64,000 nt of DNA from Sungkyunkwania multivorans (GTDB taxonomy: Bacteria > Bacteroidota > Bacteroidia > Flavobacteriales > Flavobacteriaceae): the NCBI RefSeq assembly GCF_042675645.1, contig NZ_JBHTJH010000025.1, forward strand, positions 71,476 through 135,475. The letters run 5' to 3'. Of this stretch, positions 42,984-51,730 are shown one piece after another (the stretch's first letter is position 1; the number at the start of each line of letters is the position of its first letter). The translations under genes and the position numbers were made by a program. The notes beneath the pieces were generated by a model. It ran no database searches. It was not told where the DNA came from and saw nothing but the letters and a program-made list of their open reading frames with translations.

Positions 42984-45218
42984 CTAGAATCGCAGCTCAA
43001 AACCTCCGTAAATTCCGAAAGGATGACCAGGTCTAAGTCCTGCTGGGACACGTGAAACAGCATAGGTTTCGTCCAGAAGATTGATGACATTGGCCGTTAA
43101 ACTGAAATTTTTACTGAAATGATATTTAGAGGAAAGGTCAATGATAAAATTACTTGCCACTTCTTCATCCGCAGGAATACTGCCTTGTCCAGCTTGCGTT
43201 CTGAAGGCTCCGTTGAATCTTCCATTGGCATTGATCTCAAAATCTTTGTGTTCTAAAGAGAGCGATGCATTGAATTGATGCTTGGAAATATAGGGAAGTT
43301 CATCTCCCGCTTGCACTTCGCCCCAAAGGTCATCGTCGCTTCCAAAGCTATTCAAGAATTCGGTGTCCGTAAAGGTATAACCGAAGGTGATCGGAAGATT
43401 GAAACTTTCATTCAGTGGCAAGAGATTGTAGTTTAAAAGAAGCTCGATTCCTTTTACGTTCACCTCTCCTGCGTTAAATTGTTCAAGAGAACCAGTACCG
43501 CCAGTTGCAGCGAGATCACTTCCGAGCAAATTGCTATAGTCGTTATAGAATCCGATGAGTTCCCCAGAAATTCCAGCAATATCAAATCGAGAACCCAATT
43601 CTATATTGATGCTTTCTTCGGGCTTCTGACCGGGCTGATTGCTCGGGGGAGAGAATCCTTTATGAACTCCACCAAACACAGACACCGTGTTGTTTACATT
43701 ATAATTAAAACCAATACCAGGAATAAACACGTCGACATCATTTTCTCTTGTGGATAGGTCACTTCCAGTACGAGAAGGGTCACTGGTGCCATAGTTTAAT
43801 CTTCGTAGTCGAATGTTCTCGTACCGAATACCAGGTGTAAGGGTTAGGTCGTTATATTTCAACTTGTACATTGCAAATGCAGCGAACGCGCGTGCATCAC
43901 TGATTCGATTGGCATCAGAACCTCCGGGAGCATCAAACGTAAGTTGCATGATTCCATCGGTGATACTATAGCCATCTTTCCATTGAAAACGGTCTTCCTC
44001 GTCAAAATGGTACCGAAGTCCAATTTCTACGTCATGGAAAAAAGAATCACCGCCCCAATGATAGTCGAACTTGGTTTGAATCCCTTGTGAGGTATATCTA
44101 CGATTGTTTGCCTTTACCAAAAGCGCGTCATCTGCCGAATTCGCCGTGCCATCCAAGATGGCAAAATGATCTGGGAAGTCTTGAGGATTGCTTATTACCG
44201 CAGCGATCCCTCTCTTATCCCCGTTGAATACCACATCATTCAATTTATACCAGTTACGCTCAAAGCCATTGTGGTATGCAGTGGTCGAAACTCTAAAGTA
44301 ATCACTGAATTTCAAGGTATGAGTGGCCATCACCTGTACGTGCTCGGTCACCATTTGGTCTTCCTGAGACGAAGCATACCTTCTAAAAGGAGTGGCTGCA
44401 AAGTCCTCTTCGGTAAGCCCAAGATACGTTTCGTCAGAAACTTCATCTGAATATTGAAATTTCACTTCCAATGCTTGTCTCAACGTTGCATCGGAATTCG
44501 AATTCACCCTAAATTTAGCTACAAGGTCATTTTTGTCAAAGCCGGTGTCACCGCCATTGTCTAATTCCTTAAAACCATCCGAAGCAAAGTTGAGGTATTC
44601 TACCATGTATCCAAAGTTCTCTTTGCTATCCCCCACAACGGCGTGAATACGACTACTGTTAAAGCTTCCATAATTTGCGGATGCCCTTACACCAAAGGAT
44701 CTTGGAATACTAGTAGAAAGCATGTTAATAGCTCCACCTGTTGTATATGGACCATATTGAACTTGGCTACTTCCCTTTAAGACCTCTACCGCCTCCATTC
44801 TGGCGATAGAAGGAAAATAGTAAGCGGCGGGAGCACTGTATGGTGCTGGTGCTATAAGGACACCATCTTCCATCAATGTTATTTTCGCGCTGCGCTCTGG
44901 AGAGGTACCTCGAAGACTGATGTTGGGACGAAGACCAAAACCATCCTCTTCATAAATATTAACACCAGGAACAGTTCTCAGTACTCTGTTAATATCGATG
45001 GGATTGAATTTTTTTAGTTCAGCCGGGTCGATATAATAGGCCGATCCTGTGCGGTTTTTAGCCTGAAACTTACTCCCAAATATCACATTGGCAGAAAGCA
45101 CGACTTCTTTTAATTGTTGGATACTATCTAGGGATGTGCTTGGTTGTTGTTGCGACTGGCCTTTTGAAGAAAGATAGGCTAGCAGTAAAAAGACGGTTAG
45201 TAGATAAGCTTTGTTCAT
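42984..45218 (-). CDS. TonB-dependent receptor, FecA-like (probable ferric-siderophore uptake)
   Basis: 744-residue outer-membrane receptor. Signal peptide (KAYLLTVFLLLAYLSSKG), no carboxypeptidase-like domain, then a plug (VVLSANVIFGSKF, VPGVNIYEEDGFGLRPNISL, RGTSPERSAKITLMEDG, VQYGPYTTGGAINML) and a 22-strand-type barrel ending in an aromatic residue (GIYGGFELRF). The plug is closest to FecA-type ferric citrate receptors by eye, so iron uptake is likely but the ligand is uncertain. The promoter side contains two AT-rich candidate Fur-type sites (45219-45241, 45291-45309). It is divergent from guaB. Confidence 0.88.
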   Translation of the reverse strand: MNKAYLLTVFLLLAYLSSKGQSQQQPSTSLDSIQQLKEVVLSANVIFGSKFQAKNRTGSAYYIDPAELKKFNPIDINRVLRTVPGVNIYEEDGFGLRPNISLRGTSPERSAKITLMEDGVLIAPAPYSAPAAYYFPSIARMEAVEVLKGSSQVQYGPYTTGGAINMLSTSIPRSFGVRASANYGSFNSSRIHAVVGDSKENFGYMVEYLNFASDGFKELDNGGDTGFDKNDLVAKFRVNSNSDATLRQALEVKFQYSDEVSDETYLGLTEEDFAATPFRRYASSQEDQMVTEHVQVMATHTLKFSDYFRVSTTAYHNGFERNWYKLNDVVFNGDKRGIAAVISNPQDFPDHFAILDGTANSADDALLVKANNRRYTSQGIQTKFDYHWGGDSFFHDVEIGLRYHFDEEDRFQWKDGYSITDGIMQLTFDAPGGSDANRISDARAFAAFAMYKLKYNDLTLTPGIRYENIRLRRLNYGTSDPSRTGSDLSTRENDVDVFIPGIGFNYNVNNTVSVFGGVHKGFSPPSNQPGQKPEESINIELGSRFDIAGISGELIGFYNDYSNLLGSDLAATGGTGSLEQFNAGEVNVKGIELLLNYNLLPLNESFNLPITFGYTFTDTEFLNSFGSDDDLWGEVQAGDELPYISKHQFNASLSLEHKDFEINANGRFNGAFRTQAGQGSIPADEEVASNFIIDLSSKYHFSKNFSLTANVINLLDETYAVSRVPAGLRPGHPFGIYGGFELRF

Positions 45219-45584
45219 TTATTTAGACTTATTAAAAATAATAGTGATTTTCCAGCTGCAAATTTATATGCTGGTCTTTTTATATCAAAATTTATTTAGA
45301 ACAAATAAAAATAAACTCATCAATTCATAGTTAAATAATTAATAATCAATACAATGTATTGTGTTAAATTTATGTTTTGAAGCTATAAGGTCTTCATTTT
45401 GATACAACGATAAGATGATCTTCATCCTTGTAATTGATTGGGAAGAGTATGATATTTCAACCTCCTTTTTTGAGTTTTTATTATGAGTGGTCAGACCTTA
45501 ATGTTTGGAATAAAAGGACTATATTTGCATGCAATTAATTTCTAACAATATCTCCTAAGTTTGGAGATTCCAATTAGTTGCGAC
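45219..45584. promoter_or_regulatory. Divergent control region between FecA-like receptor and guaB
   Basis: 366 AT-rich bases without a gene. Candidate repressor sites on the receptor side: TTATTTAGACTTATTAAAAA (from 45219) and TTTATTTAGAACAAATAAA (45291-45309). A 15-base palindrome CAATACA-A-TGTATTG is at 45347-45361. A guaB -7 element TATATTTG is at 45520-45527. A short hairpin ATCTCC/GGAGAT (45550-45555, 45563-45568) sits in the guaB leader. Confidence 0.5.
45520..45527 (+). promoter_or_regulatory. -7 element of guaB
   Basis: TATATTTG, full match to the Bacteroidota -7 box, 58 bases before the ATG. No good -33 box at 19 bases. Confidence 0.5.
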
Positions 45585-47060
45585 ATGACAGCTCACGATT
45601 CCAAATTTGTTGGCCAAGGACTCACATATGATGATGTGCTTTTAGTGCCAGCATATTCCGAAGTACTTCCAAGAGAAGTCAACATTCAAACAAAATTTAC
45701 TCGAAACATCACACTCAATGTGCCTATTGTATCGGCTGCAATGGACACGGTTACCGAAAGCAGAATGGCGATCGCCATGGCGCGCGAAGGGGGTATCGGA
45801 GTACTTCACAAAAATATGGGTATCGACGAGCAGGCGGCAAAAGTGCGCAGAGTGAAGCGCGCAGAAAGCGGGATGATCATCGATCCTGTCACCCTACCAC
45901 TCACTGCAAAGGTCATGGATGCAAAAAGAAGCATGGCGGAGCATAGTATCGGTGGAATTCCAATAGTCGACGAAGAAGGCTTCCTCAAGGGTATTGTCAC
46001 CAATCGTGACCTCAGATTCGAAAAGAACAATGATCGTCCCATTTTAGAAGTGATGACCAAGGATAATTTGGTCACAGCTGCCAAAGGGACTTCTTTGTCA
46101 GACGCTGAAGTGATCTTGCAGAATAACAAAATAGAAAAATTGCCTGTAGTCGATGACCAAAACAAACTCATAGGGCTTATTACTTTTAGAGATATCACCA
46201 AAGTGACCCAAAAACCCATTGCCAACAAAGACCAGTATGGGAGATTACGGGTGGCTGCTGCCATCGGTGTTACCGCAGACGCTGTGGCAAGAGCCGAAGC
46301 GCTGGTCAACGCTGGAGTCGATGCGATCATCATTGACACGGCTCACGGACATACCAGAGGAGTAGTTTTGGTCTTAAAGGCCGTTAAGGAAAAATTTCCA
46401 GCAATCGATGTGGTGGTCGGGAACATAGCGACACCTGAGGCAGCGACCTATTTGGTAGAAAACGGTGCTGATGCTGTCAAGGTAGGAATCGGGCCAGGCT
46501 CGATCTGTACGACCCGAGTCGTTGCAGGAGTTGGTTTTCCTCAGTTCTCGGCAGTATTGGAGGTGGCAGCAGCCTTAAAAGGTAGTGGTGTGCCTGTCAT
46601 TGCAGATGGAGGTATCCGTTATACGGGCGATATTCCTAAGGCCATTGCTGCAGGAGCCGACTGTGTGATGCTTGGTTCTTTGCTGGCTGGTACCAAGGAG
46701 TCGCCTGGAGAAACCATCATCTATGAGGGAAGGAAATTTAAAAGTTATCGGGGAATGGGGTCGGTCGAAGCCATGAAAACAGGGAGTAAAGATCGCTATT
46801 TTCAAGATGTTGAAGATGATATCAAGAAATTGGTACCTGAGGGGATCGTAGGGCGTGTCCCCTACAAAGGCGAGCTGCTAGAAAGCATGCATCAATTTAT
46901 TGGAGGACTCAGAGCTGGTATGGGATATTGTGGGGCCAAAGACATCGCTAGCTTAAAGGAAAATGGCCGTTTTGTAAGGCTCACCGCCTCTGGTATTGGG
47001 GAAAGTCATCCGCATAATGTGACCATCACCAAAGAGGCTCCCAATTACAGTAGAGGATAA
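45585..47060 (+). CDS. guaB: Inosine-5'-monophosphate dehydrogenase
   Basis: NAD-dependent enzyme converting IMP to XMP, the committed step to GMP; cytoplasmic. The 491 residues have a TIM barrel interrupted by two CBS repeats (about 95-210), with LTYDDVLLVPAYSEVLPREV at the start, catalytic-Cys loop VGIGPGSICTTRVV and the mobile flap SYRGMGSVEAM. The ATG at 45585 gives the family N-terminus; the longer frame would use TTG at 45561. It stands alone with a leader of about 50 bases. Confidence 0.95.
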   Translation: MTAHDSKFVGQGLTYDDVLLVPAYSEVLPREVNIQTKFTRNITLNVPIVSAAMDTVTESRMAIAMAREGGIGVLHKNMGIDEQAAKVRRVKRAESGMIIDPVTLPLTAKVMDAKRSMAEHSIGGIPIVDEEGFLKGIVTNRDLRFEKNNDRPILEVMTKDNLVTAAKGTSLSDAEVILQNNKIEKLPVVDDQNKLIGLITFRDITKVTQKPIANKDQYGRLRVAAAIGVTADAVARAEALVNAGVDAIIIDTAHGHTRGVVLVLKAVKEKFPAIDVVVGNIATPEAATYLVENGADAVKVGIGPGSICTTRVVAGVGFPQFSAVLEVAAALKGSGVPVIADGGIRYTGDIPKAIAAGADCVMLGSLLAGTKESPGETIIYEGRKFKSYRGMGSVEAMKTGSKDRYFQDVEDDIKKLVPEGIVGRVPYKGELLESMHQFIGGLRAGMGYCGAKDIASLKENGRFVRLTASGIGESHPHNVTITKEAPNYSRG

Positions 47061-47134
47061 GTTTTATTATTTGCCATAAAGCAAAAGCGATGAGCTTGTA
47101 ACCCACCGCTTCTGTTGATCTCAATATGCTTTTT

Positions 47135-47653
47135 TTATTCCTTTTTAGGAGTAATGCCCATTTTGGCCAGTACAGCAATCGATATGTCATGACTTCTATC
47201 GAAATAGGCCAAGTGATTGCCGTCGAAGGTTAGGATTTGGGTGTACGCTTTTTCTTTGGCGATCTCTTCTATATACTTCCCGATTTTCTGATATAATGGT
47301 CTCAAGAGATCATCCTTTCGGATTTGCGCCAGCGCTGCGCCATTTTGGCGAAACTTTTGAATGTCGTTTTCCATGGCGAGGATCTCTTCTGAAGCGGTCT
47401 TTCTTTCCGCACCGGTCATCGTATCTATCTTTGGCTTCACAAAGTTGACCTTTTCTTGATAGTCTTTAAGTTTTATTTGAAGCGTGCTATCTAGCTCTTT
47501 CGTATATTTCTCTAGTTCGGATTGTACTTGCTTGGTCTCTGGCATCTGTGATAGAATATAATCAATATCAACGGTGCCCACTTTGGTTTGGGCAAAAACA
47601 GTGACGCCAATGATGGTAAAAAATAAAGAGATAAAAATGGTTTTAGTATTCAT
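47135..47653 (-). CDS. OmpH/Skp family periplasmic chaperone-like protein
   Basis: 172-residue exported protein. A signal peptide (KTIFISLFFTIIGVTVFAQ) is followed by KVGTVDIDYILSQMPETKQV, the OmpH/Skp N-terminal strand, and by long charged helices (about residues 45-140) that form the coiled-coil tentacles of Skp. Periplasmic chaperones of this family carry outer-membrane proteins to the assembly machine. The ATG at 47653 is preferred; upstream sequence in frame is not signal-like. It is divergent from the exonuclease gene. Confidence 0.85.
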   Translation of the reverse strand: MNTKTIFISLFFTIIGVTVFAQTKVGTVDIDYILSQMPETKQVQSELEKYTKELDSTLQIKLKDYQEKVNFVKPKIDTMTGAERKTASEEILAMENDIQKFRQNGAALAQIRKDDLLRPLYQKIGKYIEEIAKEKAYTQILTFDGNHLAYFDRSHDISIAVLAKMGITPKKE

Positions 47654-47813
47654 ACTGTTAGAGTTTTGCGCCAAAAGTAGCCAAATCATCAATTATTGAA
47701 AGCCTTTTATTAAAAAATTAACGCAAATCGTATGAACAAAAATGCAAGGAGGCCAGAGGTCTTTCTTTGAAAAGCGATATGTATATTTACACCGTCAAAA
47801 CCAAATTATCAAG

Positions 47814-48590
47814 ATGGAGTTAAAACTTACTAGACCTATATGTTTTTTTGACCTGGAGACCACCGGTATAGATGTGGCAAAGGATAGGATCGTAGAGATA
47901 TCAATTTTGAAGATATACCCTAATGGGAATAAAGAAAGCAAAACATGGCTGGTAAATCCAGAAATGCCTATTCCACCACAATCATCCGCCATTCACGGTA
48001 TCACCGATGAGAAAGTTGCCAGCGAGCCCACTTTCAAGCAACTGGCTAAAGAGATTTATACCATGATCAAAGATTCGGACTTGGCTGGCTACAATTCTGA
48101 CAGGTTTGATATTCCGTTACTTGCGGAGGAGATGTTGAGGGCCGACGTGGATTTTGATATGAAGAACAGGGTCTCTATAGATGTACAAACCATCTTCCAT
48201 AAGATGGAACAGCGCACGTTGACCGCAGCCTACAAATTCTATTGTGGAAAAGATCTGGAAGGGGCCCATGGTGCAGCGGCAGATACCAATGCGACCTACG
48301 AGGTCCTAAAAGCGCAATTGGACAAATATGAAGACTTGGAGAACGACATGAAGGCATTGAGCGTCTTTACTACAAGAAAAAAGGCGGCCGACTTCGCTGG
48401 TTTCATCGCATTCAACAAGGAAGGCGTGGAATGTTTTTCATTTGGAAAACACAAGGGCAAACCCGTAGAAGAAGTATTGCAAGAGGAGCCAGGATATTTT
48501 GGCTGGATATTGAATTCAGATTTTCCGTTATATACCAAAAAAGTGCTTACGGCGATCAAGCTTAGAAACTTCAACAACAAGTTAAGCTAG
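47814..48590 (+). CDS. DnaQ-like 3'-5' exonuclease with ExoX-type C-terminal domain
   Basis: 258-residue DEDD-family exonuclease. ExoI at FFDLETTGIDVAKDRIVEIS, ExoII around YNSDRFDIPLLAEEM, ExoIII with HGAAADTNATYEV (the general-base His). The C-terminal FGKHKGKPVEEVL and PGYFGWIL segment is the small domain found in exodeoxyribonuclease X-like proteins. It could proofread or trim DNA or RNA ends; the role is not set by context. The ATG at 47814 is the family start. Its stop is followed within two bases by the FAH-family gene. Confidence 0.87.
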   Translation: MELKLTRPICFFDLETTGIDVAKDRIVEISILKIYPNGNKESKTWLVNPEMPIPPQSSAIHGITDEKVASEPTFKQLAKEIYTMIKDSDLAGYNSDRFDIPLLAEEMLRADVDFDMKNRVSIDVQTIFHKMEQRTLTAAYKFYCGKDLEGAHGAAADTNATYEVLKAQLDKYEDLENDMKALSVFTTRKKAADFAGFIAFNKEGVECFSFGKHKGKPVEEVLQEEPGYFGWILNSDFPLYTKKVLTAIKLRNFNNKLS

Positions 48591-48592
48591 TT

Positions 48593-49204
48593 ATGAAGAT
48601 CATCTGCATAGGAAGAAATTATACCGAGCACATCAAGGAGCTGGCCAATGAGCGGCCTTCAGACCCGGTGGTGTTCTTGAAACCCGACACTTCTATACTC
48701 TTAAAAAAGCAGCCTTTCTTTATTCCAGATTTTTCCGATGACATACATCACGAAGTGGAAATATTGGTAAAGATCAACAGGATTGGTAAGCATATCGATA
48801 AAAAGTTCGCCCATAAGTATTATGACGAGATCGGCTTGGGCATTGATTTTACGGCGAGGGATTTGCAAGCGAAACTGAAAGAAAAGGGATTGCCTTGGGA
48901 AAAGGCCAAAGCGTTCGACGGAGCTGCCGTTGTTGGAGAATGGTTGCATAAAGAACAATTTTCTGATGTGAATGACATCGATTTCCGATTAGAGAAGAAT
49001 GGGACGGTAGTGCAAAAGGGGAATACGAGTTTTATGTTGTGGAAAATTGATGAACTCTTAGAATATGTCTCAAAATATTTCACTTTAAAGATAGGAGACA
49101 TTATCTTTACGGGGACCCCGGCTGGGGTAGGAAGAGTTGCCACTAATGATAAGCTGATAGGCTATGTAGGTGAACGGCGACTGTTTTCGATAACCGTCAA
49201 ATAG
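48593..49204 (+). CDS. Fumarylacetoacetate hydrolase-family protein
   Basis: 203-residue cytoplasmic enzyme of the FAH superfamily (acylpyruvase/hydratase type), with metal-binding acidic residues in HHEVEILVKINRIG and a downstream GIDFTARDLQ; FTGTPAGVGRV closes the fold. Relatives hydrolyse acylpyruvates or decarboxylate oxaloacetate. The substrate here is not evident. It starts two bases after the exonuclease stop, so the pair is likely cotranscribed; an Hpt gene follows. Confidence 0.88.
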   Translation: MKIICIGRNYTEHIKELANERPSDPVVFLKPDTSILLKKQPFFIPDFSDDIHHEVEILVKINRIGKHIDKKFAHKYYDEIGLGIDFTARDLQAKLKEKGLPWEKAKAFDGAAVVGEWLHKEQFSDVNDIDFRLEKNGTVVQKGNTSFMLWKIDELLEYVSKYFTLKIGDIIFTGTPAGVGRVATNDKLIGYVGERRLFSITVK

Positions 49205-49266
49205 TTTTTGTTTTTGGTATAGTTTTTTGGCTGGATGCGATTGATTTAAAAGTATTTGTTACAGAA

Positions 49267-49608
49267 ATGAAAATTTATAGTTTAGAAAAAATAGACGAAT
49301 TATCTGGTGGTGACCCTGAATTTGCAGAGGCGATCGTTACAGCTTTTCTAGAAGAGACTCCTCAAGATCTTGATTCGTTACAAGAGGGAATAGTTTCCGA
49401 AGATTACACTACCATTTATCAATCTGCACATAAATTGAAGCCAAATGTTGATTTGCTCGGAGTTTCGGAGCTTCATGCAAATATCTTAAAAATGGAATCC
49501 ATGGCGAGATCCAATGCTGAGATGGAGCACCTCAAGCAACTTTTTGTCGAAGTGAAAGCTACAATGAATGACCTCCTGAACCAGCTTAAAAGAGACTTCG
49601 ATCACTGA
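49267..49608 (+). CDS. Orphan Hpt (histidine phosphotransfer) protein
   Basis: 113-residue helical protein with the Hpt phospho-acceptor motif SAHKLKPNVDLLG, His 55 as the expected phosphorylation site. No kinase or response regulator lies in the window, so it must act with partners encoded elsewhere. Its stop overlaps the cinA start (TGATG), so the two are translationally coupled. Ordinary soluble protein, no membrane segment. A role in a His-Asp relay is family knowledge; the partner and the reason for the coupling are unknown. Confidence 0.85.
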   Translation: MKIYSLEKIDELSGGDPEFAEAIVTAFLEETPQDLDSLQEGIVSEDYTTIYQSAHKLKPNVDLLGVSELHANILKMESMARSNAEMEHLKQLFVEVKATMNDLLNQLKRDFDH

Positions 49609-50855
49609 TGAAAGCGGAGATCATTACTATTGGAGATGAGATTCTCATCGGTCAGATTGTGGACACCAATTCTGTCTTTATTTCTAAAGCCCTCAATAAG
49701 ATTGGTATCGAAGTATATCAGATCACTTCGGTGCAAGATGATCACGAACATATATTACAGGCTTTCGAAGATGCAGAGAAACGTGTAGACGTGGTACTCA
49801 TCACTGGAGGACTGGGACCAACAAAAGACGATATTACAAAGCATACGATCGCATCTTACTTTAACGACACCCTCGTTCAAAATGATCAGGTGCTTGCTCA
49901 TATTGAGCATCTCTTTAAAAAGTATATCAAAACGCCGATTTCTGATATCAACAGGCAACAGGCCTTAGTACCTTCGAAGGCCGATGCACTTATGAATCGG
50001 TTTGGAACTGCTCCAGGAATGTGGTTGGAAAACAAAGGAACCGTATTCGTCTCTATGCCAGGGGTGCCCTATGAAATGAAAGCGCTTATGGCTAATGAAG
50101 TGCTTCCAAGACTTCAGGAAAAATTTGAGCGCCCCTACATCCTGCATAAGACAGTGTTGACCTATGGCCTAGGCGAGAGTGCTATTGCAGCCATCATCGA
50201 AGAATGGCAGGACAATTTACCAAGCTTCATAAAACTGGCCTATCTGCCAAATCTCGGAAGGGTGAGATTGCGACTCTCTGCAAAAGGAAAGGATAAGCTG
50301 GCTATAGAGAAAGAGGTCGACAGGCAGATTCAAATGCTATATCCGCTGATAGGTGACCTAATTTATGGGATGGAGAATGACGATCCAATAGAGGCCATCT
50401 TAGGACAGCAGTTAAAGAAAAAGAAGCAAACCCTCGCGGTTGCCGAAAGTTGCACGGGCGGGAAGATCGCAGAGATGATCACCAGCATCCCTGGAGCTTC
50501 GGCCTATTTCAAAGGAGGAGTGGTGACCTACGCTACCGAATCAAAGGAACAGGTGCTCGATGTGCCATCAGAGACCATTGCGAAACATTCTGTGGTCAGC
50601 GCGGAAGTGGCCATAAGTATGGCGGTCAATGCACAGCAGCTTTTCAAAACAGACTATGCTATAGCGACCACAGGAAATGCAGGGCCTACAAAGGGCGATG
50701 CCGACGCTGAGGTGGGCACGGTATTCATCGGAGTTGCTACTCCAACCAAGGTTTTCGCCGAAGAGTTCAAGTTTGGAAATCATAGAGAAAAAGTCGTCAA
50801 TAAGGCTGCTAACAAAGCATTCGAGTTGTTGCAAAAAGAAATTTTAAAAAACTAA
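49608..50855 (+). CDS. cinA: CinA-like protein (nicotinamide-nucleotide amidohydrolase)
   Basis: 415-residue cytoplasmic protein. N-terminal MoCF-like domain (about 1-170, EIITIGDEILIGQIVDTNS, ITGGLGPTKDDITKH) fused to a C-terminal CinA domain (about 250-410, AVAESCTGGKIAEMITSIPG, ATTGNAGPTKGDADAEVGTV) carrying the NMN-deamidase active site. Probably recycles NMN and may repair ADP-ribose-type products. Complete and of normal length. It is coupled to the Hpt gene upstream; a stem CCCG-AA-CGGG follows before rpmB and may attenuate read-through. Confidence 0.93.
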   Translation: MKAEIITIGDEILIGQIVDTNSVFISKALNKIGIEVYQITSVQDDHEHILQAFEDAEKRVDVVLITGGLGPTKDDITKHTIASYFNDTLVQNDQVLAHIEHLFKKYIKTPISDINRQQALVPSKADALMNRFGTAPGMWLENKGTVFVSMPGVPYEMKALMANEVLPRLQEKFERPYILHKTVLTYGLGESAIAAIIEEWQDNLPSFIKLAYLPNLGRVRLRLSAKGKDKLAIEKEVDRQIQMLYPLIGDLIYGMENDDPIEAILGQQLKKKKQTLAVAESCTGGKIAEMITSIPGASAYFKGGVVTYATESKEQVLDVPSETIAKHSVVSAEVAISMAVNAQQLFKTDYAIATTGNAGPTKGDADAEVGTVFIGVATPTKVFAEEFKFGNHREKVVNKAANKAFELLQKEILKN

Positions 50856-50934
50856 ATTTAATATTTGCCCGAACGGGTAAAATTTCGTTAATTTGCACCC
50901 TGTTTTGAAATAACGATTTTTAAAGTTAAGAGAG

Positions 50935-51171
50935 ATGTCAAGAGTTTGTGAACTTACAGGAAAAAAAGCGATGGTGGGAAACAATGTTTCACACGCGATG
51001 AACAAGACCAAGCGTAAATTCCACGCCAATCTTAAAAAGAAGCGTTTTTACATTCCTGAAGAGGACAGATGGGTGACCCTGAAAGTATCTACTTCAGCGC
51101 TAAAGACCATCAATAAGAAAGGAATTTCTGCAGTGCTTAAAGAAGCAAAGGCAAACGGATTTATAAAATAA
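50935..51171 (+). CDS. rpmB: 50S ribosomal protein L28
   Basis: 78-residue ribosomal protein with the family N-terminus SRVCELTGKKAMVGNNVSHA and the basic KTKRKFHANLKKKRFYIPEE. Follows cinA by about 80 bases and heads the rpmB-rpmG-DUF4295 cluster, with 26 bases to rpmG. Confidence 0.96.
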   Translation: MSRVCELTGKKAMVGNNVSHAMNKTKRKFHANLKKKRFYIPEEDRWVTLKVSTSALKTINKKGISAVLKEAKANGFIK

Positions 51172-51197
51172 GCCCAAAAGGTTAAAGAAAATACACG

Positions 51198-51380
51198 ATG
51201 GCAAAGAAAGGAAATAGAGTTCAAGTGATTCTAGAGTGCACAGAGCATAAAGCTTCTGGTAAGCCTGGTACTTCTCGTTACGTCACTACCAAGAACAAGA
51301 AGAACACTCCGGATAGAATGGAAATCAAAAAATTCAATCCTATCCTCAAGAAAATGACCGTTCATAAAGAAATCAAGTAA
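51198..51380 (+). CDS. rpmG: 50S ribosomal protein L33
   Basis: 60-residue ribosomal protein; start AKKGNRVQVILECTEHK, then RYVTTKNKKNTPDRMEIKKF. It lacks the paired CxxC zinc motifs of C+ forms (only one Cys is present), so it is the zinc-free (C-) type. Followed after 12 bases by the DUF4295 gene. Confidence 0.95.
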   Translation: MAKKGNRVQVILECTEHKASGKPGTSRYVTTKNKKNTPDRMEIKKFNPILKKMTVHKEIK

Positions 51381-51392
51381 TATTTAGGAGAC

Positions 51393-51545
51393 ATGGCAAA
51401 GAAAGCAGTAGCATCCTTACAAACGGGATCAAAGAGATTGACAAAGGCGATCAAAATGGTAAAATCTCCTAAATCGGGAGCCTATACCTTCGTAGAGTCT
51501 GTAATGCAACCAGAGGAAGTAAACGACTGGTTGAACAAAAAATAA
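51393..51545 (+). CDS. DUF4295 small basic protein
   Basis: 50-residue highly basic protein beginning MAKKAVASLQTGSKRLTKAI and ending NDWLNKK, on the + strand directly after rpmG. Bacteroidota genomes often have this small protein (DUF4295) next to L28 and L33; association with the ribosome is inferred from position and charge only. It is easily missed because of its length. A terminator follows at 51568. Confidence 0.9.
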   Translation: MAKKAVASLQTGSKRLTKAIKMVKSPKSGAYTFVESVMQPEEVNDWLNKK

Positions 51546-51567
51546 AGTTCACAACGTTTTATATAGC

Positions 51568-51598
51568 AAAGCTACTTTCGATCAGAGAGTAGCTTTTT
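51568..51598 (+). terminator. Intrinsic terminator of the rpmB-rpmG-DUF4295 operon
   Basis: Stem AAAGCTACT / AGTAGCTTT (51568-51576, 51588-51596), loop of eleven bases, followed by only a short T-run. Confidence 0.75.
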
Positions 51599-51607
51599 GT
51601 TTTTCAT

Positions 51608-51615
51608 TATATTTG
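51608..51615 (+). promoter_or_regulatory. Possible -7 element of ftsY
   Basis: TATATTTG, full consensus match, directly after the ribosomal-operon terminator and 115 bases before the ftsY ATG, implying a leader near 100 bases. Confidence 0.4.
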
Positions 51616-51730
51616 GGCGTTCATGTGCGATGTGCGCTGAATCCCTCTTTCAGGTTGTTGCACATTCAGGGATTTGGCATCCTTGAGGCATTTATGACCA
51701 ATATTAATAAATCTAAGACTCGATCACATA

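Noticed and set aside
45806..46339. 177-residue - strand frame opposite guaB
   Set aside because: Serine/threonine-rich mirror of a conserved gene, no independent start or context.
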